Source: a virus. Taken from it: 41,686 nt of DNA. The stretch covers positions 1 through 41,686 of IMG/VR virus record IMGVR_UViG_3300017917_003277. One strand, written 5' to 3'. Positions 32,391 to 39,246 of the stretch are shown piece by piece. Within the stretch, counting starts at the first letter, position 1. Every line of letters begins with the position of its first letter. The notes below the pieces were generated by a model. That model worked only from the letters and a program-made list of their open reading frames with translations. It did no database searches and was not told where the DNA came from. Both the position numbers and the translations under genes were made by a program.

Positions 32391-32511
32391 CTTCAGGTTT
32401 CTGTAAACCTTTTTTAATTTCATCTTTTTTTTCTTTGACCTGTTTTTCAAGGGTTTTGTGTTGTTCAGAGATTTTTTTTCTCTCTTCATCTGACATTCCG
32501 AATACACTCAT
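32371..32511 (-). CDS. Tiny Lys/Glu-rich helical protein, 46 aa
   Basis: ATG at 32511, stop at 32371-32373. It starts MSVFGMSDEERKKISEQHKT, then is nearly all Lys/Glu helix with a Pro-Lys tail. The start lies one base after the stop of the upstream gene (32513), and the terminator overlaps its stop, both of which support it as real. It could be a small coiled-coil or internal protein; function is unknown. Confidence 0.55.
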   Translation of the reverse strand: MSVFGMSDEERKKISEQHKTLEKQVKEKKDEIKKGLQKPEEKKKPS

Positions 32512-32512
32512 A

Positions 32513-32803
32513 TTAAATTGTTTTATTGTTCATTATTATTATTGACATATCTTTCATGTTTTTAAGTTTTTCACATTTTTCATATTCTTCCCTACCCTCA
32601 AAAACTAAAATCAAAGTATCTAATATTTCAACATACAATTCCAAATCGTTATTGTATGATAAAATGGTACAAGTATCATTATACTCATTTAATATTTCAT
32701 AGTCAAGAGATATTAAAAATTCGTATATCATTTTTAATTCATCCTCATCATAGTTACCTACATTTAATACTCTTGTTGCTTGTAATAAAAAATTAAAGTT
32801 CAT
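32513..32803 (-). CDS. Hypothetical protein, 96 aa
   Basis: Start at 32803 (MNFNFLLQATRVL) chosen because a TATTTAT motif lies 3 nt upstream; an earlier start at 32830 would overlap the preceding gene. The protein is acidic and helical (YDEDELKMIYEFLISLDYEIL; LYVEILDTLILVFEGREEYEKCEKL), perhaps a TPR-like or helical bundle. Not recognised. Confidence 0.55.
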   Translation of the reverse strand: MNFNFLLQATRVLNVGNYDEDELKMIYEFLISLDYEILNEYNDTCTILSYNNDLELYVEILDTLILVFEGREEYEKCEKLKNMKDMSIIIMNNKTI

Positions 32804-32804
32804 A

Positions 32805-33143
32805 TTATAAATACCGATTAGAATTATCATTAATTAATTTATCTAAAATTCTAAAACATTCAATAAACCCATCACACTCTACTTCGTTTCTCGTTGTTTT
32901 AGAATCTTGCGTTGGTCCAAATACAATTCCATTTGATAATGAAATTGAGAACACCCATTGACTCGGGTTATACATTTCTATTGTCAAATATACACCTTCT
33001 TTATCAAAGAAATAGTATAATTTTTTAGTGTCATAACATTCTAACGTGGATAGACTTAACACACCAACATTTGGAAACATAACACCAGTAAACCTCTTAA
33101 ATGAGTTAGGATACAAATATTCAATACTATACCAATCCATCAT
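32805..33143 (-). CDS. Hypothetical protein, 112 aa
   Basis: Not recognised. Beta-rich character (FTGVMFPNVGVLSLSTLECY; GVYLTIEMYNPSQWVFSISL) followed by a short C-terminal helix (FIECFRILDKLINDN). No signal peptide, membrane segment or metal motif. It leads the leftward group 33143-32371. No clear promoter is seen directly upstream. Confidence 0.55.
   Translation of the reverse strand: MMDWYSIEYLYPNSFKRFTGVMFPNVGVLSLSTLECYDTKKLYYFFDKEGVYLTIEMYNPSQWVFSISLSNGIVFGPTQDSKTTRNEVECDGFIECFRILDKLINDNSNRYL
32807..32813 (-). promoter_or_regulatory. Late-promoter-like TATTTAT motif
   Basis: Minus-strand CGGTATTTATAA, inside the last codons of the 33143 gene and 3 nt before the ATG at 32803. Confidence 0.5.
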
Positions 33144-33229
33144 ATCAGTAATTATAGTCTATTTATGATACTTTGTACATGATATTTTTGTTTTTTCAAT
33201 AAAATCTATATAATTATGAATGTTTAACA

Positions 33230-33469
33230 ATGATTATACACGAATTCTATTATAACGATGACAACAGGACGTTGTACATTGAGTTTTCGACTGATGAAGA
33301 TAGTGATAACTTCTATCGCGTCTTAAATCTTGGATTTGAAGACATTGAATATTATTCTCCCGACATTGTTGTTGAGGATGATATGGAGGAAATAGATGAG
33401 GAGTTTGTAATTGAATTAATAAATCAATATTCTAAGGAAAACGATTTACCAGAAGAAAAAACTTTGTGA
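33230..33469 (+). CDS. Small very acidic protein, 79 aa
   Basis: Not recognised. About a third of residues are Asp or Glu, concentrated in STDEDSDNF and IVVEDDMEEIDEEFVIELI. The N-terminal half is beta-like (IIHEFYYNDDNRTLYIEF). Such acidity is common in small phage inhibitors but is not evidence by itself. A TATTTAT sequence at 33160-33166, 63 nt upstream, may be its promoter. The next promoter-like motif overlaps its stop. Confidence 0.55.
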   Translation: MIIHEFYYNDDNRTLYIEFSTDEDSDNFYRVLNLGFEDIEYYSPDIVVEDDMEEIDEEFVIELINQYSKENDLPEEKTL

Positions 33470-33476
33470 TATTTAT
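33470..33476 (+). promoter_or_regulatory. Late-promoter-like TATTTAT motif
   Basis: GATATTTATTA starts right after the preceding stop codon and ends 5 nt before the ATG at 33482. Confidence 0.55.
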
Positions 33477-33481
33477 TAAAT

Positions 33482-33850
33482 ATGGGATTTTTAAACGATG
33501 ATAAGAAAGAGAAACTAAATGCGTTCGTAAAGTTCGTAAAAGAACAGTTAGAACTTAAAACTGTTCCTACTATTTCTATTAAAGGTAATAGAGACGGTTT
33601 AAAAACGACCGCAAACTATGATTATACCAAAGAAAATAAGATTATTAAGGTATATGGTAAAAATCGTGCGTTAGTTGATATTATGAGAAGTGTTGCACAT
33701 GAAATGGTCCATCACAAACAGTTTGAAGATGGTCGTTTAGAAAAAAGACCACCAGATATTGGTGGTGAAATTGAGGATGAGGCAAATGCTAAGGCCGGAC
33801 AATATATTAAATTATTTGCAAAGGAAGACCCAACCATTTACGAAGATTAA
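33482..33850 (+). CDS. HExxH metallopeptidase-like protein, 122 aa
   Basis: SVAHEMVHHKQFEDG (residues ~73-87) is a zincin HExxH site, and GGEIEDEANAKAGQYI supplies a Glu for the third ligand, as in minimal peptidases related to ImmA/IrrE and SprT. It is the second such protein in the window and is not closely similar to the one at 21220. A TATTTAT motif at 5 nt spacing suggests late expression, so it could be structural or involved in virion maturation. No prohead-protease identity is claimed. Confidence 0.65.
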   Translation: MGFLNDDKKEKLNAFVKFVKEQLELKTVPTISIKGNRDGLKTTANYDYTKENKIIKVYGKNRALVDIMRSVAHEMVHHKQFEDGRLEKRPPDIGGEIEDEANAKAGQYIKLFAKEDPTIYED

Positions 33851-33851
33851 C

Positions 33852-34415
33852 CTACCTGGAAAAATATAAAGTAACTCTCACAGTAACCGCTTTGTCTCTC
33901 GTACCATTAGATAGGTACAAATCACTCACGATTGGAGGGCTCACTAAAGTTAAATTTTTTGGATAACCAATATCATTCGCTCGATACGTGTAATTTGTTA
34001 CAGAACCATTTGTAGAATTACTAATTTGTAATGTTTGGTTATATATTGACATTCTCACCCAAAATGGTTCAGGTTTTACCGACCACGGTCCCTGAAGATA
34101 ATCACAATACAATTCATTGTTGTTACTATCAAATTCCCAAGTTGTTTTACCTTTAACAAATCTTCTATCTGTTGCAGTTTGTTGAAAAACTTGTTTCATT
34201 AACACACCACCACTGACAAAACTTTGATTATTGAACGAATTTATACAAATGGTGTCGTTTTTAATGATTGTAACGGGACTTATTGCACTTGTAACAGTTA
34301 CTTCGTAGTCCGTGAATATCCATTTACCTCCAGTTAATTTGGGAGGGGACTGTAATTCGTATTTTTCACACCCAAAAAGAGTAAAAACCACTAAAAACGA
34401 TATAATTTTCTTCAT
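33852..34415 (-). CDS. Lipoprotein
   Basis: A 187-residue protein with a lipoprotein signal (MKKIISFLVVFTLFGC, lipobox LFGC, Cys16). The mature domain is beta-rich with aromatic strands (GKWIFTDYEVTVTS; KTTWEFDSNNNELYCDYLQG), resembling small lipocalin-like Bacteroidota lipoproteins that contain GKW near the start. Residues after Cys (EKYE) are acidic and do not decide between inner leaflet and surface exposure. A phage-encoded lipoprotein may block superinfection or modify the envelope; that is inference. Its stop lies just past the end of the convergent gene. Confidence 0.7.
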   Translation of the reverse strand: MKKIISFLVVFTLFGCEKYELQSPPKLTGGKWIFTDYEVTVTSAISPVTIIKNDTICINSFNNQSFVSGGVLMKQVFQQTATDRRFVKGKTTWEFDSNNNELYCDYLQGPWSVKPEPFWVRMSIYNQTLQISNSTNGSVTNYTYRANDIGYPKNLTLVSPPIVSDLYLSNGTRDKAVTVRVTLYFSR

Positions 34416-34484
34416 GTCTTCATATTTTAAGCAAAAATAGGTATTTTTTGGTATATCACAATCAATTTCAAAGATTTTTTTGGG

Positions 34485-34491
34485 TATTTAT
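34485..34491 (+). promoter_or_regulatory. Late-promoter-like TATTTAT motif
   Basis: GGGTATTTATAT ends 5 nt before the ATG at 34497. Confidence 0.55.
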
Positions 34492-34496
34492 ATATT

Positions 34497-34754
34497 ATGA
34501 GAATGGTTATAAACGAAAAACAACTAAAATTGATACTTTCAACTGAAAATCAAGAACTTGAAGAACAGGGGGACGTCGCAAGTGAACCATCACCAGGTAC
34601 ATCAGACACTCAATCAGGTGGTCAAGGTTATCCTGAGGTGGGAAAATGGGAAAGTGGAGTAACCAGAGGACCTGCAAACCAAATTGGGGTGACTAAATGG
34701 TCAGATATTGTTGGAGCTAACTTAAAAAGAGGTAAATCAAATCCACTTAAATAG
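34497..34754 (+). CDS. Small leader-bearing protein, 85 aa
   Basis: The N-terminus RMVINEKQLKLILSTENQEL then EEQ fits the class-two leader (V-I-N-E; terminal EEQ). The remainder is Gly/Ser/Pro-rich and probably flexible (SEPSPGTSDTQSGGQGYPE), ending in a short basic tail. A TATTTAT motif ends 5 nt before the ATG. First of four consecutive leader-bearing genes. Confidence 0.6.
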   Translation: MRMVINEKQLKLILSTENQELEEQGDVASEPSPGTSDTQSGGQGYPEVGKWESGVTRGPANQIGVTKWSDIVGANLKRGKSNPLK

Positions 34755-34765
34755 ATAATTCCTGA

Positions 34766-34772
34766 TATTTAT
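34766..34772 (+). promoter_or_regulatory. Late-promoter-like TATTTAT motif
   Basis: TGATATTTATAT ends 19 nt before the ATG at 34792. Confidence 0.5.
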
Positions 34773-34791
34773 ATAGAAATCAAAAAAAATA

Positions 34792-35976
34792 ATGGTTTAT
34801 CAAACAAGAAATATAGTTACAGAGTCTGAAAGAAATAGAATCAGTTCAGTACATGGTTTTTTTCCAAAAAAACGAGATTATATATTTGAGGCCTGTGTAA
34901 CAGTGGATGGTAGATATTTTATTGTTCAAGATGACGTATTTGATATTCAGGAACAACAAACAATTGGTAACATTTGGGAATCTTTGGATATTTTTAAAAC
35001 AATTTTTGGAAATATCAAATTGGAGGATGAAAATTATATTCAAATTAGAGAAAATATCGTTTCATTACCGATATTAGAATCTCAACAAAATTTATATGGT
35101 TTAAGAGATATATTACTTGAGTTTAATTTTTTACAAGATACATGGTTAGGTAGACAATTTAAAAACGCTGGAGATAGTATTGTGGATTTTACCAAAACAT
35201 CATATGAAGGTGTTAAAAAGTTTGGATTAGCAATTTCTCAAGGAGAATGGGGTAATATTTTAAAATTATTATCACAAGGTGTAAAATATGTTTTAAGAAA
35301 ACTAAAAGAGGCTTTATATAGTAATATTGGTATGATAGTGGATGCAATTTTAATTGCATCGGGAGTGGGTGCTGGCGCAACTAAAATCGCATGGGGTTTA
35401 GTGTGTGCATTGGACATTTATCAAATAATGAGTGGTGATTGGCCCGATGAAGAGAAAAATGATCCTCTATGGATGAAGTTTCTTTTCTTAGGATTTGACA
35501 TATTAGGATTTGTAAGTGCATCTGCTGCAGCTAAAGCCGCAAAACAAGGTATCATGCCACTCAAAGCAATTGCAAACAGCCCATCTAAAATTGCACAGTA
35601 TTTTGAAAAAAATCCAAAAGTAAAAGGATTCATAGTGTCTATGATTGAAGGAATGAAAAGTGTACCTGCACGTTTACAATCATTAATGGCGTCAATTGCA
35701 AAAAAATCACCTAAAATTTCCAATTTCATCGGAGGCACGTTAAAAAGTTTAAGTACATTATCAATCAGATTTACTGAAAGTTTACAAAAATTATTAGGTC
35801 AAACTGCAGGTAAAGGTGCAGCTGCTGGAACAAAAACCGCTGGTATACTTTATGGGTTTGAGAAAGGTATACACAAACTTACAGGTTCAGCAAGTGAAGG
35901 GGGTCTTTTGGCGGCAAAAAGATATGATAACGTAATAAAAAAACATTATGGGGGAAAAGACCCATTTGATTCTTAA
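34792..35976 (+). CDS. Leader-bearing protein with hydrophobic helices, 394 aa
   Basis: The leader RNIVTESERNRIS has a V-T-E site. After a beta-like N-terminal part, residues ~180-260 contain hydrophobic stretches (IGMIVDAILIASGVGAGATK; FLFLGFDILGFVSASAAAKA) separated by a short acidic loop, a pattern like the helical hairpins of pore-forming and membrane-inserting proteins. The C-terminal third is basic, Ala/Ser/Gly-rich and amphipathic. No family is recognised. A protein made late, packaged and able to insert in membranes would fit a DNA-ejection role, but this is a hypothesis. Confidence 0.6.
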   Translation: MVYQTRNIVTESERNRISSVHGFFPKKRDYIFEACVTVDGRYFIVQDDVFDIQEQQTIGNIWESLDIFKTIFGNIKLEDENYIQIRENIVSLPILESQQNLYGLRDILLEFNFLQDTWLGRQFKNAGDSIVDFTKTSYEGVKKFGLAISQGEWGNILKLLSQGVKYVLRKLKEALYSNIGMIVDAILIASGVGAGATKIAWGLVCALDIYQIMSGDWPDEEKNDPLWMKFLFLGFDILGFVSASAAAKAAKQGIMPLKAIANSPSKIAQYFEKNPKVKGFIVSMIEGMKSVPARLQSLMASIAKKSPKISNFIGGTLKSLSTLSIRFTESLQKLLGQTAGKGAAAGTKTAGILYGFEKGIHKLTGSASEGGLLAAKRYDNVIKKHYGGKDPFDS

Positions 35977-35988
35977 AAAAAAATAATA

Positions 35989-37788
35989 ATGAAAAATAAT
36001 ATGAAACCAACAGACAGAATTAAATTAGTAATGTCATATGATAGTAAAAAGACATTAAATGAGAATTTAGAAGAAATAAACATTCCAAATGAAGAAGAGA
36101 AAGATATTGAGGAGGCGGCAGGTCGTGCGGAAGTTAAAGACATAACTAAACTTTTGAAGGGTGGTGCAACTGAAGCTGAAATGATTGCAACATATGCGAG
36201 AGTATTTGGTATGTCTGATGATGCCGTTAAATTGGCGTTAGCTAAAGATTTAACAACATTAGATAAAGATATTGTAAGTGCAGTTAAAACTGATAGTAAA
36301 AATGGTGTTAGTGTAGGTTCAACAAATACTTTAGGACCTGCAGCAAAATCCGCATCTAAAGCTAAAGCAATAAAGGAAATTATGACTAAGGGTGGTAATA
36401 TAACCGACCAAGAAATTATTGCTATTATTGAAAGAACAAAAAATGAATCAAAATCAGTTGCAAGAAAAGTTGAAGGTGGTGTAACTAAATCAACAATCAC
36501 TAAGGATGTAAAACAAACACAAAAGATTGCAGATTTAGAGAAAAAAATAAAAGAATTAGAAAGTGTTAAATCTCCACAACAAGCAGAAGCTGCAATTAAG
36601 AATGACATTAATATTAACATGACTCAAGGAGGTGGTGTTGGGACACATTCCGCAGTTCAAGGAGTAAAAGAAATTGCACCTGAAGTTAAAACAGTTGCTG
36701 AAGAAGCAAAAGTGGCTGTTGGAGAAATGAAACCATCTAAATGGGAGAAATTTAAAAAAATTGCAGGTAGACTAAAACCTAAGTATTGGATTATGTTAGG
36801 TTTAGCAGGTATTGGTGGTTGGTATCTTTGGAAGTTCTTTAAGAATGGTACAACAAAACCTGAAAATGAATTATTTGGTAAATGTTTAGATGATGTTATT
36901 GATGATAACGGAACATCGATTAGGAATACAACGGGTGGTGATCCAGTTGTAATAGTTAAAAAAACAGGTAATTCAGAATATGACGGAAAAGGTGGACTGT
37001 GGTTTTATAATAATGGTAGAGTTTTCATGGCTGATAAATCAAAAAGAGGAACGTGGTCATGTAAAGGTACTAATACCGTAATTGCTGAACAGGGAGACGG
37101 TAATCCAAATACAGGTATTGGTAAAATTAAAATCACTTGGGATGGTGAAAATGCACCTGTAAAAGGTGGTGGAACAGATAATGGTGGAGGCACAAAAACA
37201 GGTGGAAATAATCCAAAATCAAATGTAAATTACCACGATTGTTCTTCAAAAGATTTCCCACTTGAATTTGGTTGTATTTCACCTAAAATTGCTGAAATTC
37301 AAAAATGTTTAGGTATAACACCACAAAAAGGTTATTTTGGACCTAAAACTAAAAAGGCAATTGAAGATTTAGAATACAATTTATCTGGAGGTTTAACAAA
37401 AGAAATTAGTGATAAAATAATTTCAGCATGTAACCCTACAACAGGTTCAACTACAGGTTCTACAACAGGTTCCACAACAGGTTCTACAACGGGGTCTACA
37501 AGTGGAACAACCGCAACCGCACCAATTACTCCTCCTCCAACACCATTGGAGCCGGTGTATGATGTAAACAGATTACAAGAGTTATTAGCAAGTAAAAACT
37601 TAGTTAAGAAACGTAAAGGTGTTATTGTAAAATGGAAAGGTCCTGAGTTAAGTGGTGAAGATTATTACATCTTAAACAAATATTTGGAAGACAAAGGTTA
37701 CATTCAAAAGAAACAAAGAGAAACTGGAGACAGAGATGATGAAGATGTAACAATGAAATATAAATGGAAATTACAAGGAGAAGCTTAA
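35989..37788 (+). CDS. Leader-bearing protein with TM helix, PG-binding-like domain and TGST repeats
   Basis: A 599-residue protein. Leader-like start with KKTLNE (L-N-E, residues ~20-25). Residues ~30-200 are charged and helical, including a coiled coil (KIADLEKKIKELESVKS). A membrane-spanning segment KYWIMLGLAGIGGWYLWKFF lies near residue 265. A beta domain follows, then a PG_binding_1-like unit (CISPKIAEIQKCLGITP; GYFGPKTKKAIEDLEYNLSG, ~425-465), five TGST repeats (37441-37500), and a basic C-terminal domain. The layout is that of an envelope-spanning or peptidoglycan-contacting protein. Together with the neighbours it could form a DNA-ejection conduit; inferred only. Confidence 0.6.
   Translation: MKNNMKPTDRIKLVMSYDSKKTLNENLEEINIPNEEEKDIEEAAGRAEVKDITKLLKGGATEAEMIATYARVFGMSDDAVKLALAKDLTTLDKDIVSAVKTDSKNGVSVGSTNTLGPAAKSASKAKAIKEIMTKGGNITDQEIIAIIERTKNESKSVARKVEGGVTKSTITKDVKQTQKIADLEKKIKELESVKSPQQAEAAIKNDININMTQGGGVGTHSAVQGVKEIAPEVKTVAEEAKVAVGEMKPSKWEKFKKIAGRLKPKYWIMLGLAGIGGWYLWKFFKNGTTKPENELFGKCLDDVIDDNGTSIRNTTGGDPVVIVKKTGNSEYDGKGGLWFYNNGRVFMADKSKRGTWSCKGTNTVIAEQGDGNPNTGIGKIKITWDGENAPVKGGGTDNGGGTKTGGNNPKSNVNYHDCSSKDFPLEFGCISPKIAEIQKCLGITPQKGYFGPKTKKAIEDLEYNLSGGLTKEISDKIISACNPTTGSTTGSTTGSTTGSTTGSTSGTTATAPITPPPTPLEPVYDVNRLQELLASKNLVKKRKGVIVKWKGPELSGEDYYILNKYLEDKGYIQKKQRETGDRDDEDVTMKYKWKLQGEA
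37441..37500 (+). repeat. 12-bp tandem repeat encoding TGST
   Basis: Five in-frame 12-bp copies coding T-G-S-T, with synonymous changes between copies, form a flexible linker between the PG-binding-like and C-terminal domains. Such repeats may change length by slippage. Confidence 0.85.
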
Positions 37789-37789
37789 T

Positions 37790-38434
37790 ATGAAAGATAT
37801 TAAAAAAATTGTAAGTGAAAACCTCTCAAAGAAATATTCAATAAATGAATCCTTTGAGAGGATTTTTCTTAACGAAAATAAGGAAGACAAATTTGAATTA
37901 ACTATTCAATATTTGGGTAAACTAATTGATGAAGGATATGACAATGAACAATTAGAAAACGTTGTAGTTGAACAATTTGATTGGTTAAAAAATCTATTCA
38001 CACCAAGTAAAGAAAACCCTAAAGATGCTTCCACAAGAAGTAGTCTATTAAGTAATTTAGGTGGGGGTGCGTTATCTCAATTTAAAGAATATGCAATCAC
38101 TACATTATTAAATTTAATAGGGTTTAAAGGACCTTTAGTTGATGCTATGGTAACAGCAATGAGTGAAATGACATTAAGTGATATTATCGCGGTGTTTAGA
38201 AATAAACAAAGTTGTTCATATCATGGTAGTACAGTTGCAGATGCGTTATCTGAAGCATTAGTAACTTACATCATTTCTTCAAGTACTGAAGAAAATTCAA
38301 TGGCGTCAAATTTCCTAAGAAATACGGTATTTGAATACATTAAATCGAGTCAATTTGGCGAGATGTTAGCAACTGCAGTATGTAATGTTGCATATAAAGC
38401 AAAACCTACAATAATTTCAAACATTACCAAATAA
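37790..38434 (+). CDS. Leader-bearing protein, 214 aa
   Basis: The start KIVSENLSKKYSINESFERI then FLNE offers V-S-E, I-N-E and L-N-E sites. The middle is acidic then turns hydrophobic and helical (LSQFKEYAITTLLNLIGF; LVDAMVTAMSEMTLSDIIAV; ALVTYIISSSTEENSM), with three Cys in the C-terminal half. It starts one base after the preceding stop. No family is recognised. It is the last gene of the four-gene leader-bearing operon 34497-38434. Confidence 0.6.
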   Translation: MKDIKKIVSENLSKKYSINESFERIFLNENKEDKFELTIQYLGKLIDEGYDNEQLENVVVEQFDWLKNLFTPSKENPKDASTRSSLLSNLGGGALSQFKEYAITTLLNLIGFKGPLVDAMVTAMSEMTLSDIIAVFRNKQSCSYHGSTVADALSEALVTYIISSSTEENSMASNFLRNTVFEYIKSSQFGEMLATAVCNVAYKAKPTIISNITK

Positions 38435-38439
38435 TAAGA

Positions 38440-38446
38440 TATTTAT
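38440..38446 (+). promoter_or_regulatory. TATTTAT motif upstream of a gene-free structured segment
   Basis: AGATATTTATAA follows the preceding stop by five bases and has no protein gene downstream on this strand. It could start the RNA at 38450-38551. Confidence 0.5.
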
Positions 38447-38449
38447 AAG

Positions 38450-38551
38450 TAGAGTTTAATTGGTTTGGTCGCCATTAAACAATAACTTATCTAAACGAAA
38501 AGGAGGTGTTCTTAATCTCGACAAAGGGTCTTCGGACCTTTTGTTCGTTTA
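38450..38551 (+). ncRNA. Candidate small RNA complementary to the 16S rRNA 3' end
   Basis: There is no ORF on this strand, but three structural elements are visible. Hairpin one pairs GTTTAAT (38454-38460) with ATTAAAC (38474-38480) plus GG/CC. An outer stem pairs TAAACGAA (38492-38499) with TTCGTTTA (38544-38551). Inside it a 10-bp stem (38521-38530 with 38535-38544) closes a C(UUCG)G tetraloop. The largely unpaired strand between contains AAAGGAGGTGTTC (38499-38511), 13 nt exactly complementary to the Bacteroidota 16S 3' end as I know it (GAACACCUCCUUU). No start codon follows at a usable distance, so it is not an ordinary ribosome-binding site. A TATTTAT motif precedes it. The function and transcript ends are inferred. 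Confidence 0.5.
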
Positions 38552-39211
38552 AAGAGGTTTCAAATTTATTCTTCCTAATTTCCATCCAGTGGGAACAATT
38601 CCCATCATTTTTATTTTCTTGTTTTGTTTACCATCGTTTATCCATTGTGAACCATATTGTGAATTTGTTTCACCTATACCTTGTCCTTTTTTTGATAATT
38701 TAATTTTATCAATTGTTTCAGGTTTATGTTTTTTACCTTCCCATGAATAATATTCTTGTATTGGTTTCATTTCACCCTTTTGATGTCTTTTTTTGTTTGC
38801 TTCAGATATTTGTATAGAACGTTTTTTTCGATATTCTTCATCTGTTTTTAATCTTTCACTATGTTTTAATCCAGCAGCTTGAGAACATTTAAATTGATGT
38901 TTTTGATTGTTAAAACCGCCTGAACCTCCAGGTTTCATATTATAACAATTAACATCGTAAACATATTCTTCGGTGATAATTTCTTTTTCTCTTTGGATTA
39001 AATTTTCTCTATTTTCACACCATTCAATTATTTCAATTTTAAAATTTTCTTCACCATATTTTCTAATGGCGTATCTTAAACTTTTACCACTACCTAAATA
39101 ACCATCTTTCAGGTTACTTGTTGAATGCATACCGATATAAAACTTATTATTAAGTTGATTAGTTGTTTTGTAAATAAAATGAAATTTTTTTGACTTGATT
39201 GAGTTCGACAT
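38549..39211 (-). CDS. GIY-YIG homing endonuclease (Seg-like)
   Basis: A 220-residue protein. FHFIYKTTNQLNNKFYIGMH (residues ~11-30) is the GIY-YIG signature. GSGKSLRYAIRKYGEENFKI and an IQREKEII Glu follow, then YNMKPGGSGG, as in T4 Seg-type and I-TevI-like nucleases. The C-terminal half has NUMOD-like DNA-binding motifs (KKRSIQISEANKKRH; KHKPETIDKIKLSKKGQG; SQYGSQWINDGKQNKKI). Such genes spread by cutting related phage genomes lacking them. A TATTTAT motif lies 4 nt before its start, consistent with late expression known for T4 homing nucleases. It sits between the candidate small RNA and the tmRNA, a typical insertion site. Confidence 0.85.
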   Translation of the reverse strand: MSNSIKSKKFHFIYKTTNQLNNKFYIGMHSTSNLKDGYLGSGKSLRYAIRKYGEENFKIEIIEWCENRENLIQREKEIITEEYVYDVNCYNMKPGGSGGFNNQKHQFKCSQAAGLKHSERLKTDEEYRKKRSIQISEANKKRHQKGEMKPIQEYYSWEGKKHKPETIDKIKLSKKGQGIGETNSQYGSQWINDGKQNKKIKMMGIVPTGWKLGRINLKPL

Positions 39212-39215
39212 ACTA

Positions 39216-39222
39216 ATAAATA
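39216..39222 (-). promoter_or_regulatory. Late-promoter-like TATTTAT motif
   Basis: Minus-strand ACATATTTATTA ends 4 nt before the ATG at 39211. Confidence 0.5.
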
Positions 39223-39246
39223 TGTCGAAAACTCAAAAAAGTCGAG

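Noticed and set aside
38521-38551. The UUCG hairpin as a simple terminator between convergent genes
   Set aside because: No run of T follows the stem on either strand, unlike the other terminators in the window; structure in an RNA fits better.
38502-38570. GGAGGTG as the ribosome-binding site of a small protein
   Set aside because: No ATG/GTG/TTG with a plausible frame follows at 5-12 nt, and other genes here do not use Shine-Dalgarno sequences.
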